Shown here: one piece after another, positions 11,193 to 21,157 of the stretch
Position numbering within the stretch: the stretch's first letter is position 1
Layout of the letters: every line of letters starts with the position of its first letter
Origin: Fragilaria crotonensis
Taxonomy: Eukaryota; Bacillariophyta; Fragilariophyceae; Fragilariales; Fragilariaceae
Length of the DNA: 64,000 nt
Assembly: GCA_022925895.1 (NCBI GenBank)
Contig: JAKSYS010000215.1
Coordinates: forward strand, 1 to 64,000
Reading direction: 5' to 3'
The notes under the pieces: model-generated
Database searches by the model: none
Seen by the model: the letters and a program-made list of their open reading frames with translations, nothing else
What the model was told of the DNA's origin: nothing
Position numbers and translations under genes: made by a program

Positions 11193-14100
11193 ATGCCCGA
11201 AACAGCAAGTAGTGACAACAACGATGTGGCGACTGCCAATGAAGGAAAACAAGAGAAAGTGAAGTCTCTTGCTTCGATTCGAGATGTGTATTCCTTCGGT
11301 GAGGGCAAGTTTTGGTTGGTCGTGTGTGGGATCGCATGCGCTGCCGTTACCGGGTGCGTGTTTCCAGCCATGGTCTTTATTTTTGCCAACTCATTCCAAG
11401 CAATTGGTGGCTCCAGTTCTCAAGCCGATTTTTTAGATGGCGTTCGTGGCGTCGCCTACAGTATGATGGTGTTGGGGTAAGTAGTGTGAATTCGAGTGTT
11501 ACGAATATCAACAGAATAGGCCCCGTACAATGGTGTTAACACTTTATCATGACAGAGTTATCGCCTTTGTCTTTATGACTGCCCAGACAACTCTCCTTGA
11601 GTCTGCAGCGGGGATTATGACACACGACATGAAGCGCAAATGGTTTCGTGCACTCTTGCGTCAAGACATGGCTTTCTACGATATCAAGGATGTATCCGGT
11701 ACAGCGGCTGTCATTACAAGCAATGGGTTCAAGTTCAGAAAGTATGTTCTTCCGCTAGTCGTTATCCTTGCCTTCTTGGACTATCCGCTAACTCACTCTT
11801 GGTCCTCAGAGGAACCGGCCGCAAAGTCGGTGAATTGGTTCAATTCACATTCACCTTAATTGGAGGCGTTGCATACGCGTTCTATTCCTCTTGGCAGGCT
11901 ACCTTGATCAGTCTCACGGTCATACCTTTCATGAGTTTGAGCACAATCTTCCTCATCAAAGTGACCACAACTCAAAGTGCTCGCGCGAGCGAGACTTATG
12001 CAGAAGCCGGCGGGATTGTGTACAGTACTGTTTCGTCCATTCGGACTATCCTTTCGTTGAACGCAGTCCAAAGCATGATTACAAATACTCAATGCTACCC
12101 AGAAGGTTCTAGATGTAGCTTCTGGCTTGGCGACGTGGATTGGTTTGGCGAATGGATCCATGATGGGATCGTTTTTGCTCTCGTACTGTGCGATAGCATT
12201 GTTCGGCGCCTACCTTCTCTATGATGCTGTCAGAGCTACTGGTTGCGATCCAAGTGGCAGTGTACCAGGTGCCACTACTTGCGATCCTCGTGGAGCTGAG
12301 GTCTTTGGTGCTTTGATGGGAATGACCATGGCGGCCGGCGTCCTCCCGCAAGTGTCTGTTTCGATGGAAGCCATTAACGGGGCTCGAGAAGCGTGCTTTC
12401 CAGCCGTTACCACCATGAAGCGCCAAGTTGGATCTGACGACGTCCAAGACGCTGACGACGAAGAAAAGCGCCTTCATCGTCGTGGCGAACATGCCCCGCT
12501 CCCAAAATATGCAATCGATTCGTCGTCAGAAGAAGGCTTAAAGCCGGACTCTGTCCAGGGCGAACTTGACTTTGACAATGTCAGTTTTGCGTATCCAACT
12601 CGCTCCGAGGCCAATATTTTCAATGGACTCTCGCTCAAAATTGCACCGGGGAAGACGGTCGCACTCGTCGGAGCATCTGGAAGCGGCAAGAGCACCACCG
12701 TGCAACTCATTGAGCGCTTCTACGATCCCACATCTGGATCTCTAAGCTTGGATGGACACGATTTGAAGACGCTGAATGTCAAGTGGTTGAGGAGTCAGAT
12801 TGGACTTGTTGGGCAAGAGCCAGCACTTTTTGCCTGTAGCATTCGGGAGAACATTCGATATGGGAAGCCAGATGCGACACAAGAGGAGATTGAGAATGCT
12901 GCACGAAATGCGTACTGCCACGATTTCATCTCGGCATTCCCTGATGGATACGACACTCAGGTGGGCGACAAAGGTATGTCAGTGCTGCAGATCCAAATTA
13001 AATTGTACTGTCGCACTCAACTACTGTTGTATGTTTAAGGCGCTCAACTCTCGGGTGGGCAGAAGCAGAGAATTGCGATTGCTCGAGTCTTAATCAAGCA
13101 GCCAAAGATCCTTCTGTTGGATGAAGCAACGTCTGCGTTGGATAGTGAGTCTGAAGGGATCGTCCAAGCCGCCTTGGATAGGCTGCTACAAGCAAGCGAG
13201 AGGACGACTATTGTGATTGCTCACAAGCTGTCGACCGTACGAAACGCCGACATGATTTGCGTCGTGCATGAAGGCCACGTTGCGGAAACAGGAACTCACG
13301 ATCAACTCATGGCTCGAAAAGGTCATTACTTTGCCCTCGTAGAAGCACAAAAACAAGGAAAGAAGGCAGAACGTAACGAAACAGATTCCAACCTTCCCAT
13401 TAGTTCTGAAAGTGTCCAGACTCCTGAGACTACTGTTAGCACTATCGTCGCCGACGGAGAGCAGGGCGTTCTGATGCGTTTCAGGGATGTAGATTTTTGT
13501 TATCCTTCCCGTCCAGAAAACAAGATCTTCAGAGGCCTGAATTTGACAATCTTTCATGGCGAGACGCTCGCACTTGTTGGACCCAGTGGTCATGGTAAGT
13601 AATGATCGTATTTTTCATGTCATGTTTTTAGAGTCGCTAAACTTCATCACATCTCTGATAGGCAAGAGCACCATAATTCAACTCATCGAACGTTTCTACG
13701 ATCCTGATCGGGGCGTGGTTGAAATGCACGGAACCGACTTGAAGGATGTTAATGTCGCGTATCTCAGGAACAAAGTGGGCTTAGTGAGTCAAGAACCCAC
13801 TTTGTTCGACGCATCGATCGCGGAGAACATTCGTTACGGAAAACCTGATGCGACACAGGCAGAAGTTGAAGAAGCAGCGAGGCGGGCGAACATGCACGAC
13901 ACAATCATGGACTTTCCTGAACAGTATGAGACATCAGTCGGCGCTGGCGGAATTCAGATGTCTGGCGGCCAGAAACAACGGATCGCAATCGCCCGTGCCC
14001 TGATAAAGAAACCTGATATCTTGCTCCTAGATGAAGCAACTTCCGCTCTTGATACTGCCAACGAGAAGGTGGTTCAAGCGGCTCTCGATGAGATCATGCA

Positions 14101-15723
14101 TTCCAAGGCCCAGACGACGGTGGTCATTGCACATAGGTAAGTCATTCTTGCTGCAATGTTAGGCCCATTAATTTGAACGTGATTGCTGACCGTCATCCAT
14201 CGCAAGGTTGTCAACGATTCGCAACGCAGACCGCATAGCCGTGATCGAAGGAGGCCGAGTCTGCGAGATTGGGACTCATGATGAGCTAATGGAAAATGCC
14301 CTCGGTCGATACCGTCGTCTTCAAATGCTTCAAGACATTGACACCGATGATGTGAAGATGGCCCAGCTTCATGAAACTGATGTTTCTCATACCCTGGCAG
14401 TAGCGCAAGATTCTATGATAAAGAGCGCAACATCGAAGCTTGAGAATGTTTTTGAGGAGATTGACAAGGAGAGAGTCAAGAAGAATGCGAAGAGAGCGTG
14501 GGCGATGGGCGCAGAAGATAGTGGCTATTTCTTCATCGGGGCCATCGGCGCCCTCTTGACAGGCCTCGTATTCCCAGGCTGGGGTAAGACTGTTTTGATG
14601 GATGTTGCCAATGCCTGCTAATGAGATCGCGGCTGACTCTTTGTGTTTTCCGATCGTTGTACGTAAGGATTCATCTTTGCATACATGATTGAATTGCTGT
14701 ACAAGCCCATTTATGTGTGCGAAAACGATGTGATCCAGTTGCCGCCAGGTGTATCCTTGCCTTACGAGACTTGCCAGGAGTATTGGAACGCTTCTGCTGA
14801 TTCGATGCGAGAAATGTCGTTTAAAGTGGCCTACGGGTACATTGGAACAATCGCGGCAGCTATGATTGGGAATATGCTTTTATTTTACGGCTTCAACATT
14901 GCATCGGAACGAATGAATAAGCGCGTTCGTGACGCTGCTTTCGCATCACTTGTACGCCAGGAAGTAACCTACTTTGACTTGCACCCAGTGGCTGATCTCA
15001 CTTCGCGTCTTGAAGACGATGCGGCTCTCCTGAAAGCATTCAGTGGCGAGCCGATACGGACTATGATCATGAACACATCATGCGTTTTTGTAGGTTTGAT
15101 CGTGTCCTTGGTTTTCATGTGGCCATTCGCATTGGTAACGCTGTGAGTAATTTGTGGCGACTTCTTGTTCTGAATCCCAATGCATATCTAATCTTTCTGT
15201 TTGTAGTTGCATCCTTCCATTCCTGGCGTTTGGGGCCGTGATGGAAATGAAGATGTACATGGGTGAAGACGAACCTATGGAGGACGACGACGATAAGCAC
15301 TCATCGGGTGCTATTGTCGTTGAAACTCTCACAAACATCCGCACTGTTTCCTCTCTCGGCGCTGAAGAGGGACGACTGCAAGAATTTGACTCAGCTCTTA
15401 GTGTGGAGGACCCTAATTCGCTTTGCAGGAATGTCATCAAAGGTTCAGGATCCGGTCTTGGCCAATTCGTACAAATGTGGGGCACTGCGCTATTGTTTTG
15501 GTGGGGAGGATATCTCTTGGTCAACTATCCGGATTCTTTCGACTTTCGCGACTTCCTTATTTCCATGTTCTCTCTCCTCTTTTCGCTTTCTGGTCTGGGA
15601 ATCGCTGCTCAGGGCGCCACGGACCGCGACAAGGCGAAGTTGGCGGCAGAAAGAATCTTCGAACTCACCGATCGGGAGAGTCAAATTGATCCTCTGAGTG
15701 ATGAGGGGAAGAAGGATGTTTAA
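11193..15723 (+). CDS. ABCB (MDR/P-glycoprotein-type) transporter, order TMD-NBD-NBD-TMD
   Basis: Eight exons by GT-AG sites and homology: 11193-11476, 11556-11741, 11810-12973, 13040-13594, 13662-14136, 14207-14583, 14668-15142 and 15207-15723; about 1343 residues. The first membrane domain (residues about 40-390) carries typical ABCB text such as [10 protein letters not shown] and [14 protein letters not shown]. The first NBD has Walker [10 protein letters not shown] (about 444), [20 protein letters not shown] and IAHK. A second complete NBD follows directly (from about 688: [33 protein letters not shown]). The second membrane domain follows (from about 986), and the protein stops at SDEGKKDV, just where a usual P-glycoprotein would begin its C-terminal NBD. 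The frame slips by one base within exon 3 near 12085-12090, between MIT and [12 protein letters not shown]; no intron explains it. So this is either a recent pseudogene or an assembly error. Likely role: ATP-driven export of amphipathic compounds at a membrane. Confidence 0.82.
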
Positions 15724-16034
15724 TCGGTAGATCGGCAACTACTAGCTGTTGGAAAAATGTGCTCTTCCTTTGCCTACGTGCATGTTGTGTATTGAATAGG
15801 GGGGCTCACAATTTTACAAAAATGGGTACCCGATCACATGGTTGCGTATCTGACATGTCTGCGAGAGTTCTGCCGCCTATTAGAGACACTAAACACTGGT
15901 GCCTGAAGCGCAACCCCAAGCGTCTTCAGACCATTAAAATATTCACCGCGTTCCGCTTATGTTTGTGTCGTTGCCGCTCTGATGTGTCTCATGTCTCATG
16001 GCACTTTTTCTCAGCGCGCAGTTGAACATCGCCA
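15724..16034. other. Short spacer between two convergent genes
   Basis: Lies between the 3' ends of the ABCB gene (+) and the ferric reductase gene (-). I looked here for a lost C-terminal NBD of the ABCB gene and found none. Confidence 0.6.
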
Positions 16035-18599
16035 CTAACCGAAGACTTCGAAATGGAAGTCAAACTGAACTTCATGGTCAGAATACTTGGCACATGCTTT
16101 CTGGCACATGTGAACTAAACGCTCTGGAGCGCAAACGCACACTGCAACCCTGCTTTCATCCATGGAAATGGCCTCTTCTCTCATCTTCCTGAAGAGCTCC
16201 TTCACATCGGGTCGTTTACGGTAAACAAAGGGCAAGAGGGCAAGGTCACTTCTTGAAGCAACCTTTGTTGTCAGATACACTTGCAGGTCCAGCGCATCAT
16301 GTACTTCGAATTCATCGATAGTGTCATTATATGCTGCATCCAGGACTGACTGGTTCATTGTGTCATCATCGTCGTCATCTGAGCACATCGTGTCGTGCCT
16401 TTCTGTTATTGTCGTGACCTTTCGTCTACACACGAGTGACGGTAGAAGGGTAAAGACTGAGCTATCTAAATACCCCTCATCTCCGCTGTCTTCGTCAAGG
16501 TCCTGAGATGAGTACTCATCTTCAAGCTGCTCGTCCGTCACGAAGCTGGCCGGAACAAGTGAAAGGAGAGTCGATGCTATTCCTTGAGGTTGGGTTTCAT
16601 CCATGTTTCCTTCCTCAATGTCGGGTTCTGATGGCCATTCGGCTGACCAAGTTTTTCTTCGAACAACGTCCACATTTTGCATCACATTTGGGTCACGCTC
16701 GATCCACACAAAGGATAATTTCTTCAGCTCGCGCATACCTGTACTTTGCTCATACATGAGCTGGTTGCAGAGCGCCTGCATTGGCGTAACTCCGATACCA
16801 CCACTGAACAACATCACCATCTTGTAGCGATCAGAGGCCAGGTCCACTCCGACGGAGCCATACGGACCCTCCAAAAGGATCGACACCTCCATCTGCTTAG
16901 TGGCGAGATCGTAAAGGGCTGATGTCCAGCCGCCAACCCTGCGAATGTGGAGAGTAACGATTTTCTGCTCAGGGCTGCTCGATAGACTGAAAGGATGCCA
17001 CTCGAAGAGGCTCAATTCTGGAATGGCGATATTGATGTACTGTCCCGGATTGTAGTCAAAGCCATCAATCTTGGGAAAGCAAACTTCGACCACAGTGTCG
17101 CTAATGATTCTCACCGACGCTTTCCTAGGGTAGCGTATGCAAGCCATGTACACTTTCCGAATCACCAAATCCACTCCCCATGTTAGGGCGACCAACGTTG
17201 GCACGAGGACGCCAGTGTGGAAGAATGCACAGACAACCATCGATACAACGAATAAAACGTGAAGGTAGTAGAAGACCTCGAACACCCTTCGTCTTACGAA
17301 AGGCAGAGCAGTTACCATCATCAGGGTCATGAACACCAGAAGCATGGTGCCCCCGGAGTTGACCGTGTCCGAAAACAAAAAGAGTCCAAAGTCGGGGTCA
17401 GAACCCTCCAAGGAGGTGGGAGGTGGCAGGGCCTCTGCGCCTTCAGGATCGGGGTGAACGAATGAGACATATGTGTGCATCAGTCCGTTGACGTATGCAA
17501 GTCTGGCACTGAGCTTATGATACCAAATGGCGCGCTCAAAGGGTATTCCGAGCAACATTGTCAACGGCGAGTTCCGCATGGCCGTGACGAAGGCGAAGAT
17601 GAGAGGTACCCGGGAGGCGTGACCAGAGACGGACACACTTGGATGAATGAAGGAGTAGACGGTGCAGGTGAGGAGAGCAACAATAAAGGGAAGAATAAGA
17701 AGCAGCTCTCCGAACGTGATGAAGATATTCAGCTTTCGCAGGATTGTGCGACTGAAGGGAAGTTTTTGCTGAAGCGGGTAGGTCATTCTCCAACGTGATT
17801 GGAAAAATCCCTTCGAAGCCTCAAGCAGGTGCGGGAAGCGACGGATGAAGAAGTACAGGGGCGGATACTCCAAGGCCGGGTGAGGATGATTTGGATATGT
17901 TTTGTCGTCCTTCCATGTTACCAACGAAGTCTTTCGACGAACCTGGCCGGTCTCGGTGGTTTCATTTGAAGAGCTCGAGGTCGGGCATTCTTCATCGGGG
18001 AAACTCAATGCGCTCACGCACGATCGTGCGCTTCCTCGTCGGGGCAGTTGCGACAAGTGAGAGTTCACAAGGATACTGTGGCAACGAATCGTATCGTCCG
18101 CCAAAGAGATTTGAGTCAGCGGTGGTACAGAATCCTGATGATCGTCCTTGCCCAATGATACATCAGTGTCGGTTTTCATATTTGTGTTGGGTTGATTTGA
18201 CTTTGATAATTGGGGGGGAGGGAAGGGTTGTACTCTCGGCGGTAATCCTAATGTCAGATTCAACAAAACTCCCATCTCTGAATCGAGGCTGATCATGTCG
18301 GAATTTCTTCTTTGCTTGCGACGTCTTGCTCCATGATCGAGGTCCATAGACGCGGATCTTCGCTGTTGGTGCTTTATAAGCCTAGGACGAACCTCAACCA
18401 TTGAACTGGACCTTGGTTGTCGAGAGGAAGTTGTTCCTACCTTCGCATCGCTCGTAACGCCGAGACTTGGTTGTTCCGCATCATCATCATCGCTTATCGG
18501 GAACGTGGCAGATAAAGCGAATTGTGACGCGTCATCCGAAATTGCATTCATAACGTCCGCGCTGTATGAAATGCTGGAATCGTCCAGTAGTTTTGGCAT
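16035..18599 (-). CDS. FRE/NOX-type ferric reductase (flavocytochrome b), 854 aa
   Basis: Single exon. The first ATG in frame is at 18599; the frame is open a little further to 18665 but only from a TTG. Residues 1 to about 240 are a Ser- and charge-rich cytosolic tail. The membrane core follows (about 290-480) with two His pairs at 361/375 and 447/461, each 14 apart, the bis-heme ligand pattern of the ferric reductase and NADPH oxidase family. FAD binding is marked by HPFSLSS (about 535) and NAD(P)H binding by GGIGVTP (about 600). The C-terminus has the CAPERLVHMCQKAC segment of the nucleotide-binding lobe and ends in an aromatic FHFEVFG. The protein should move electrons from cytosolic NADPH through FAD and two hemes to an outside acceptor: ferric iron (uptake) or oxygen (superoxide). 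Diatoms use such FRE proteins in iron uptake. An acidic insertion of about 110 residues lies inside the NADPH lobe. Confidence 0.88.
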   Translation of the reverse strand: MPKLLDDSSISYSADVMNAISDDASQFALSATFPISDDDDAEQPSLGVTSDAKVGTTSSRQPRSSSMVEVRPRLIKHQQRRSASMDLDHGARRRKQRRNSDMISLDSEMGVLLNLTLGLPPRVQPFPPPQLSKSNQPNTNMKTDTDVSLGKDDHQDSVPPLTQISLADDTIRCHSILVNSHLSQLPRRGSARSCVSALSFPDEECPTSSSSNETTETGQVRRKTSLVTWKDDKTYPNHPHPALEYPPLYFFIRRFPHLLEASKGFFQSRWRMTYPLQQKLPFSRTILRKLNIFITFGELLLILPFIVALLTCTVYSFIHPSVSVSGHASRVPLIFAFVTAMRNSPLTMLLGIPFERAIWYHKLSARLAYVNGLMHTYVSFVHPDPEGAEALPPPTSLEGSDPDFGLFLFSDTVNSGGTMLLVFMTLMMVTALPFVRRRVFEVFYYLHVLFVVSMVVCAFFHTGVLVPTLVALTWGVDLVIRKVYMACIRYPRKASVRIISDTVVEVCFPKIDGFDYNPGQYINIAIPELSLFEWHPFSLSSSPEQKIVTLHIRRVGGWTSALYDLATKQMEVSILLEGPYGSVGVDLASDRYKMVMLFSGGIGVTPMQALCNQLMYEQSTGMRELKKLSFVWIERDPNVMQNVDVVRRKTWSAEWPSEPDIEEGNMDETQPQGIASTLLSLVPASFVTDEQLEDEYSSQDLDEDSGDEGYLDSSVFTLLPSLVCRRKVTTITERHDTMCSDDDDDDTMNQSVLDAAYNDTIDEFEVHDALDLQVYLTTKVASRSDLALLPFVYRKRPDVKELFRKMREEAISMDESRVAVCVCAPERLVHMCQKACAKYSDHEVQFDFHFEVFG

Positions 18600-19550
18600 T
18601 CTTATCAAGTTCGAAGGGACGTTAGCGAAATTCACTTGGCGCTCGTATAGTCTCGTCGCTCTCAACAGCTATGTAGTGCCTTACCTTTGAATTATTTGTA
18701 AGCGATCGCAATGCTACCGATGCAACTTTTCGACTCTAGATCAGACTTCAAGTAGGATGAAATGGTACGAAATGGTACGAAATTTGTGAGACTGAGGGCC
18801 ACCATCCAAGATGTTCGGTCATAAATCGTTTTTGGAAGACATTTATTTGTTCATTAAAAATGTTGACACCGTGGATGTTGCAATAAGCAAATTTGCGGGA
18901 TATCATACGGGCGAGTAATCGTTTTGTTGGTGGGTTACTTGGTATCGCTAGATATATATATTCAATTTCATGACGAAATAAATGACCTGTTTGGTTGGGG
19001 ACATTCTCCTCAAGAAAATGATGAACACAACTGTACTCAAAAAGCTCGCTGTAAAACGTCGGAATGTCTCATTCCTCGTTCCTCATCATTCCAATCGTTT
19101 CTGGCTGCTGGAGGAATGCTCGGCAGTGTTGTCATCCGGAGAGGTAGACCTCGGCGTAGTACTACAGTACGAGTAGCTGGTAGCAGTAATGACAACTGAG
19201 TATTGCATAAAACACACCGGATTTTCCGAACTGGAGTACTTACTTGCGTACTTTGTACCATGATCAGTACTTAGGACATTCGGACAAGCACCTCAACCTT
19301 GTATGTAAGGTGAGTGCCAGGTGTATGAATGGAAGATGCATTTAATCAACAAGCCACGACTTCATTGATGTCTCTTGCAATCCACGAGTCGACGGAAGGC
19401 GTAAAAACCGACAAAGACTTCTTGCAAGATTTCACCAGTTCGCGAGATTTCACCGGGTTCGCGAGATTTGACCAGTTCGCTGTTATAATCACCGTCATTT
19501 GGCCATCCCTCCTGCAGTCTACCGGTAGCCGTCTAATCTACCAAGACAGT
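18600..19550. other. Intergenic, upstream of the ferric reductase gene
   Basis: No gene recognised. Holds the short repeated word AAATGGTACG near 18760-18783, and three tandem copies of an 18 to 19 bp unit at about 19423-19477. Promoter elements of the reductase gene presumably lie here, but I cannot point to one. Confidence 0.45.
19423..19477 (+). repeat. Three tandem copies of an 18-19 bp unit
   Basis: The unit GCGAGATTTCACCAGTTC, with small variations, occurs three times in a row. Confidence 0.7.
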
Positions 19551-19552
19551 TT

Positions 19553-19662
19553 TTACGGAAAAGAGACTCGAATTCTGTCGCAAAGAAGGAAGTAGCCCCG
19601 ATGCAAACGCCTACTTGCTTGCCATCAACGTGTGCACAACAATCGAACTGGGTTCCCAGATA
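19553..19662 (+). pseudogene. Fragment of an ABCG transporter exon
   Basis: This stretch aligns without gaps to 8269-8377 of the ABCG gene in this window (membrane domain, the TEKRLEFF ... NAYLLAVNVCTTIE region). It keeps the reading frame over about 36 codons, with several codon changes, then ends in unrelated sequence with a stop. Both flanks are non-coding, so it is a scrap of a paralogous copy. Its parent may be the local gene or a sister gene, since the divergence is considerable. Confidence 0.85.
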
Positions 19663-19925
19663 CCATGATGAACCATGGGTGAGTGTTCATTGCATCGATC
19701 GCTTCCAAGTAATCGTTATTGTCGTCAGAATGTCCAATAGCGACACTGACAGAGACTTCTGATCTTCTGATCCACAAGTTAAGCCGTTAAGAGCAACCTC
19801 ACACGGGTATTACTCTGAACGAAGCCTTCAGGGATTGGCGCATCTCGCGGTGGGCCTAGGGCGTTTCCGCCAACAAGGTCTGTAGGCGAGTTAGCCATGC
19901 AGATGGGTGCGTGGCTACATTTTGA
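19663..19925. other. Decayed duplicate of a block near 9.9 kb
   Basis: About 19708-19798 resembles 9913-10004, sharing GCCGTTAAGAGCAACCTCA at the end. Together with the ABCG scrap this points to an old duplication covering sequence downstream of an ABCG gene. Confidence 0.5.
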
Positions 19926-20267
19926 TCACACTTTGCCTTGTTGAGAACTGATTTCATGAATGGCAACACCGAAATCTCCTACATCCGCACACGGATTCAA
20001 TCCTTCCGGCGACCCAGTAGAAAGAGAGTGTGTCATCGACGTGCCAACATTGAATGCGTGATCCATACTTCGTGCCTGTGAACTCGGAGCTTGAGGGGGC
20101 GAAAACTCTGTTTGAGACGGACTGGTCTTCATATGGAAATTGATGATCTCTCTTGGAACAGATAGCATTCGCTTGCACGCCTCTTTTGAATTTGAAAATA
20201 CCCTTTGAACTGGTTGTTTATTCAAGTTCATGACTGTCTTCGCATCAGGATGGAGCAACGGAGCCAT
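19926..20267 (-). CDS. Possible small hypothetical protein, 113 aa
   Basis: Open frame from an ATG at 20267. The sequence is Ser/Pro-rich in its middle (PSQTEFSPPQAPSSQA) and has no recognisable domain, signal peptide or membrane helix. Nothing else supports it, and random open frames of this size occur all over the region. It could equally be part of a decayed gene. Confidence 0.2.
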   Translation of the reverse strand: MAPLLHPDAKTVMNLNKQPVQRVFSNSKEACKRMLSVPREIINFHMKTSPSQTEFSPPQAPSSQARSMDHAFNVGTSMTHSLSTGSPEGLNPCADVGDFGVAIHEISSQQGKV

Positions 20268-21157
20268 GTTTGATGAAATCTAAAACCTTTGTAAGGAACT
20301 CAATCAAATTGAGATCAAAGGTCCAACCTCATTCAATGGATCCATGCCTGGGAGTGCCTGCAGGCCATCCTCGGCTCAGTACCTTGGCATCCAAACAAGT
20401 CGTGCTGCAGGCATTTCCAGCGCGACCATTAGATTCAATGGAATTGCAATGAAAAAATGTTCCAAAAAAGGGTATTGCGCCAACCATCAACCTATTGATG
20501 AAAAGCAGTCGAACCCAACTTGCGGTGTAAGGCGATTAGCACCACTCGGCTGACTGCGCCTGTGTATGCAGATGCTTATCTCGAGCAAACTATTGATTTT
20601 TCTCTCACGTATCGACTCGCCCATTTTTTCAAGTGGTCCATCATGAGGGCCATCAATATGTGAGCCAGAATGGCCTCGACAAGAGTAAAGAAGTCGTGCA
20701 ACAGATGCTCTGCACTTATTCGACGCGCGTCGTAGCCATCCCTTCGACTCAGATGACATGGAGAGGCGCTCTCGTCGAATCGCGACATTGGCTTCGAGTT
20801 GATGTACTCGATTTGTATCAAATCACTTAGCAAGCCTTGCAAGTTTATCCTCTGTTGCATTAACTTTCACGTTATAATACCACTGCCGTTGACCACCACT
20901 CAGAATTCCTTCGACGCGGAACGATACTGCTGAGCTTACCCACTAGATAAACTGCAACATTACTTCATCTTTTGCATGATGCTTTCCTAGTCATCCAAAC
21001 CACAAAAGTGGACCTCAATCTGGCTTCTTTTCGTCGTCGCGACGACGACTGTGTCAAGGTTCATGACCTTTCCGTTTTGGAACTCATGCAAAGGATCTCT
21101 ATATCGCAGATCAACTGCGTGTTATGATCAATACATCACCTATCCAACCCCCCTCAA
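20268..21157. other. Intergenic, nothing recognised
   Basis: Only short open frames on both strands, with no domain or repeat that I can identify. Confidence 0.5.

Noticed and set aside
15724-16034. A hidden C-terminal NBD exon of the ABCB gene
   Set aside because: No Walker or signature motif in any plus frame before the convergent gene.
18600-18665. Longer N-terminus of the ferric reductase starting at 18665
   Set aside because: That position is a TTG; the first ATG in frame is 18599 and fits a cytosolic tail.
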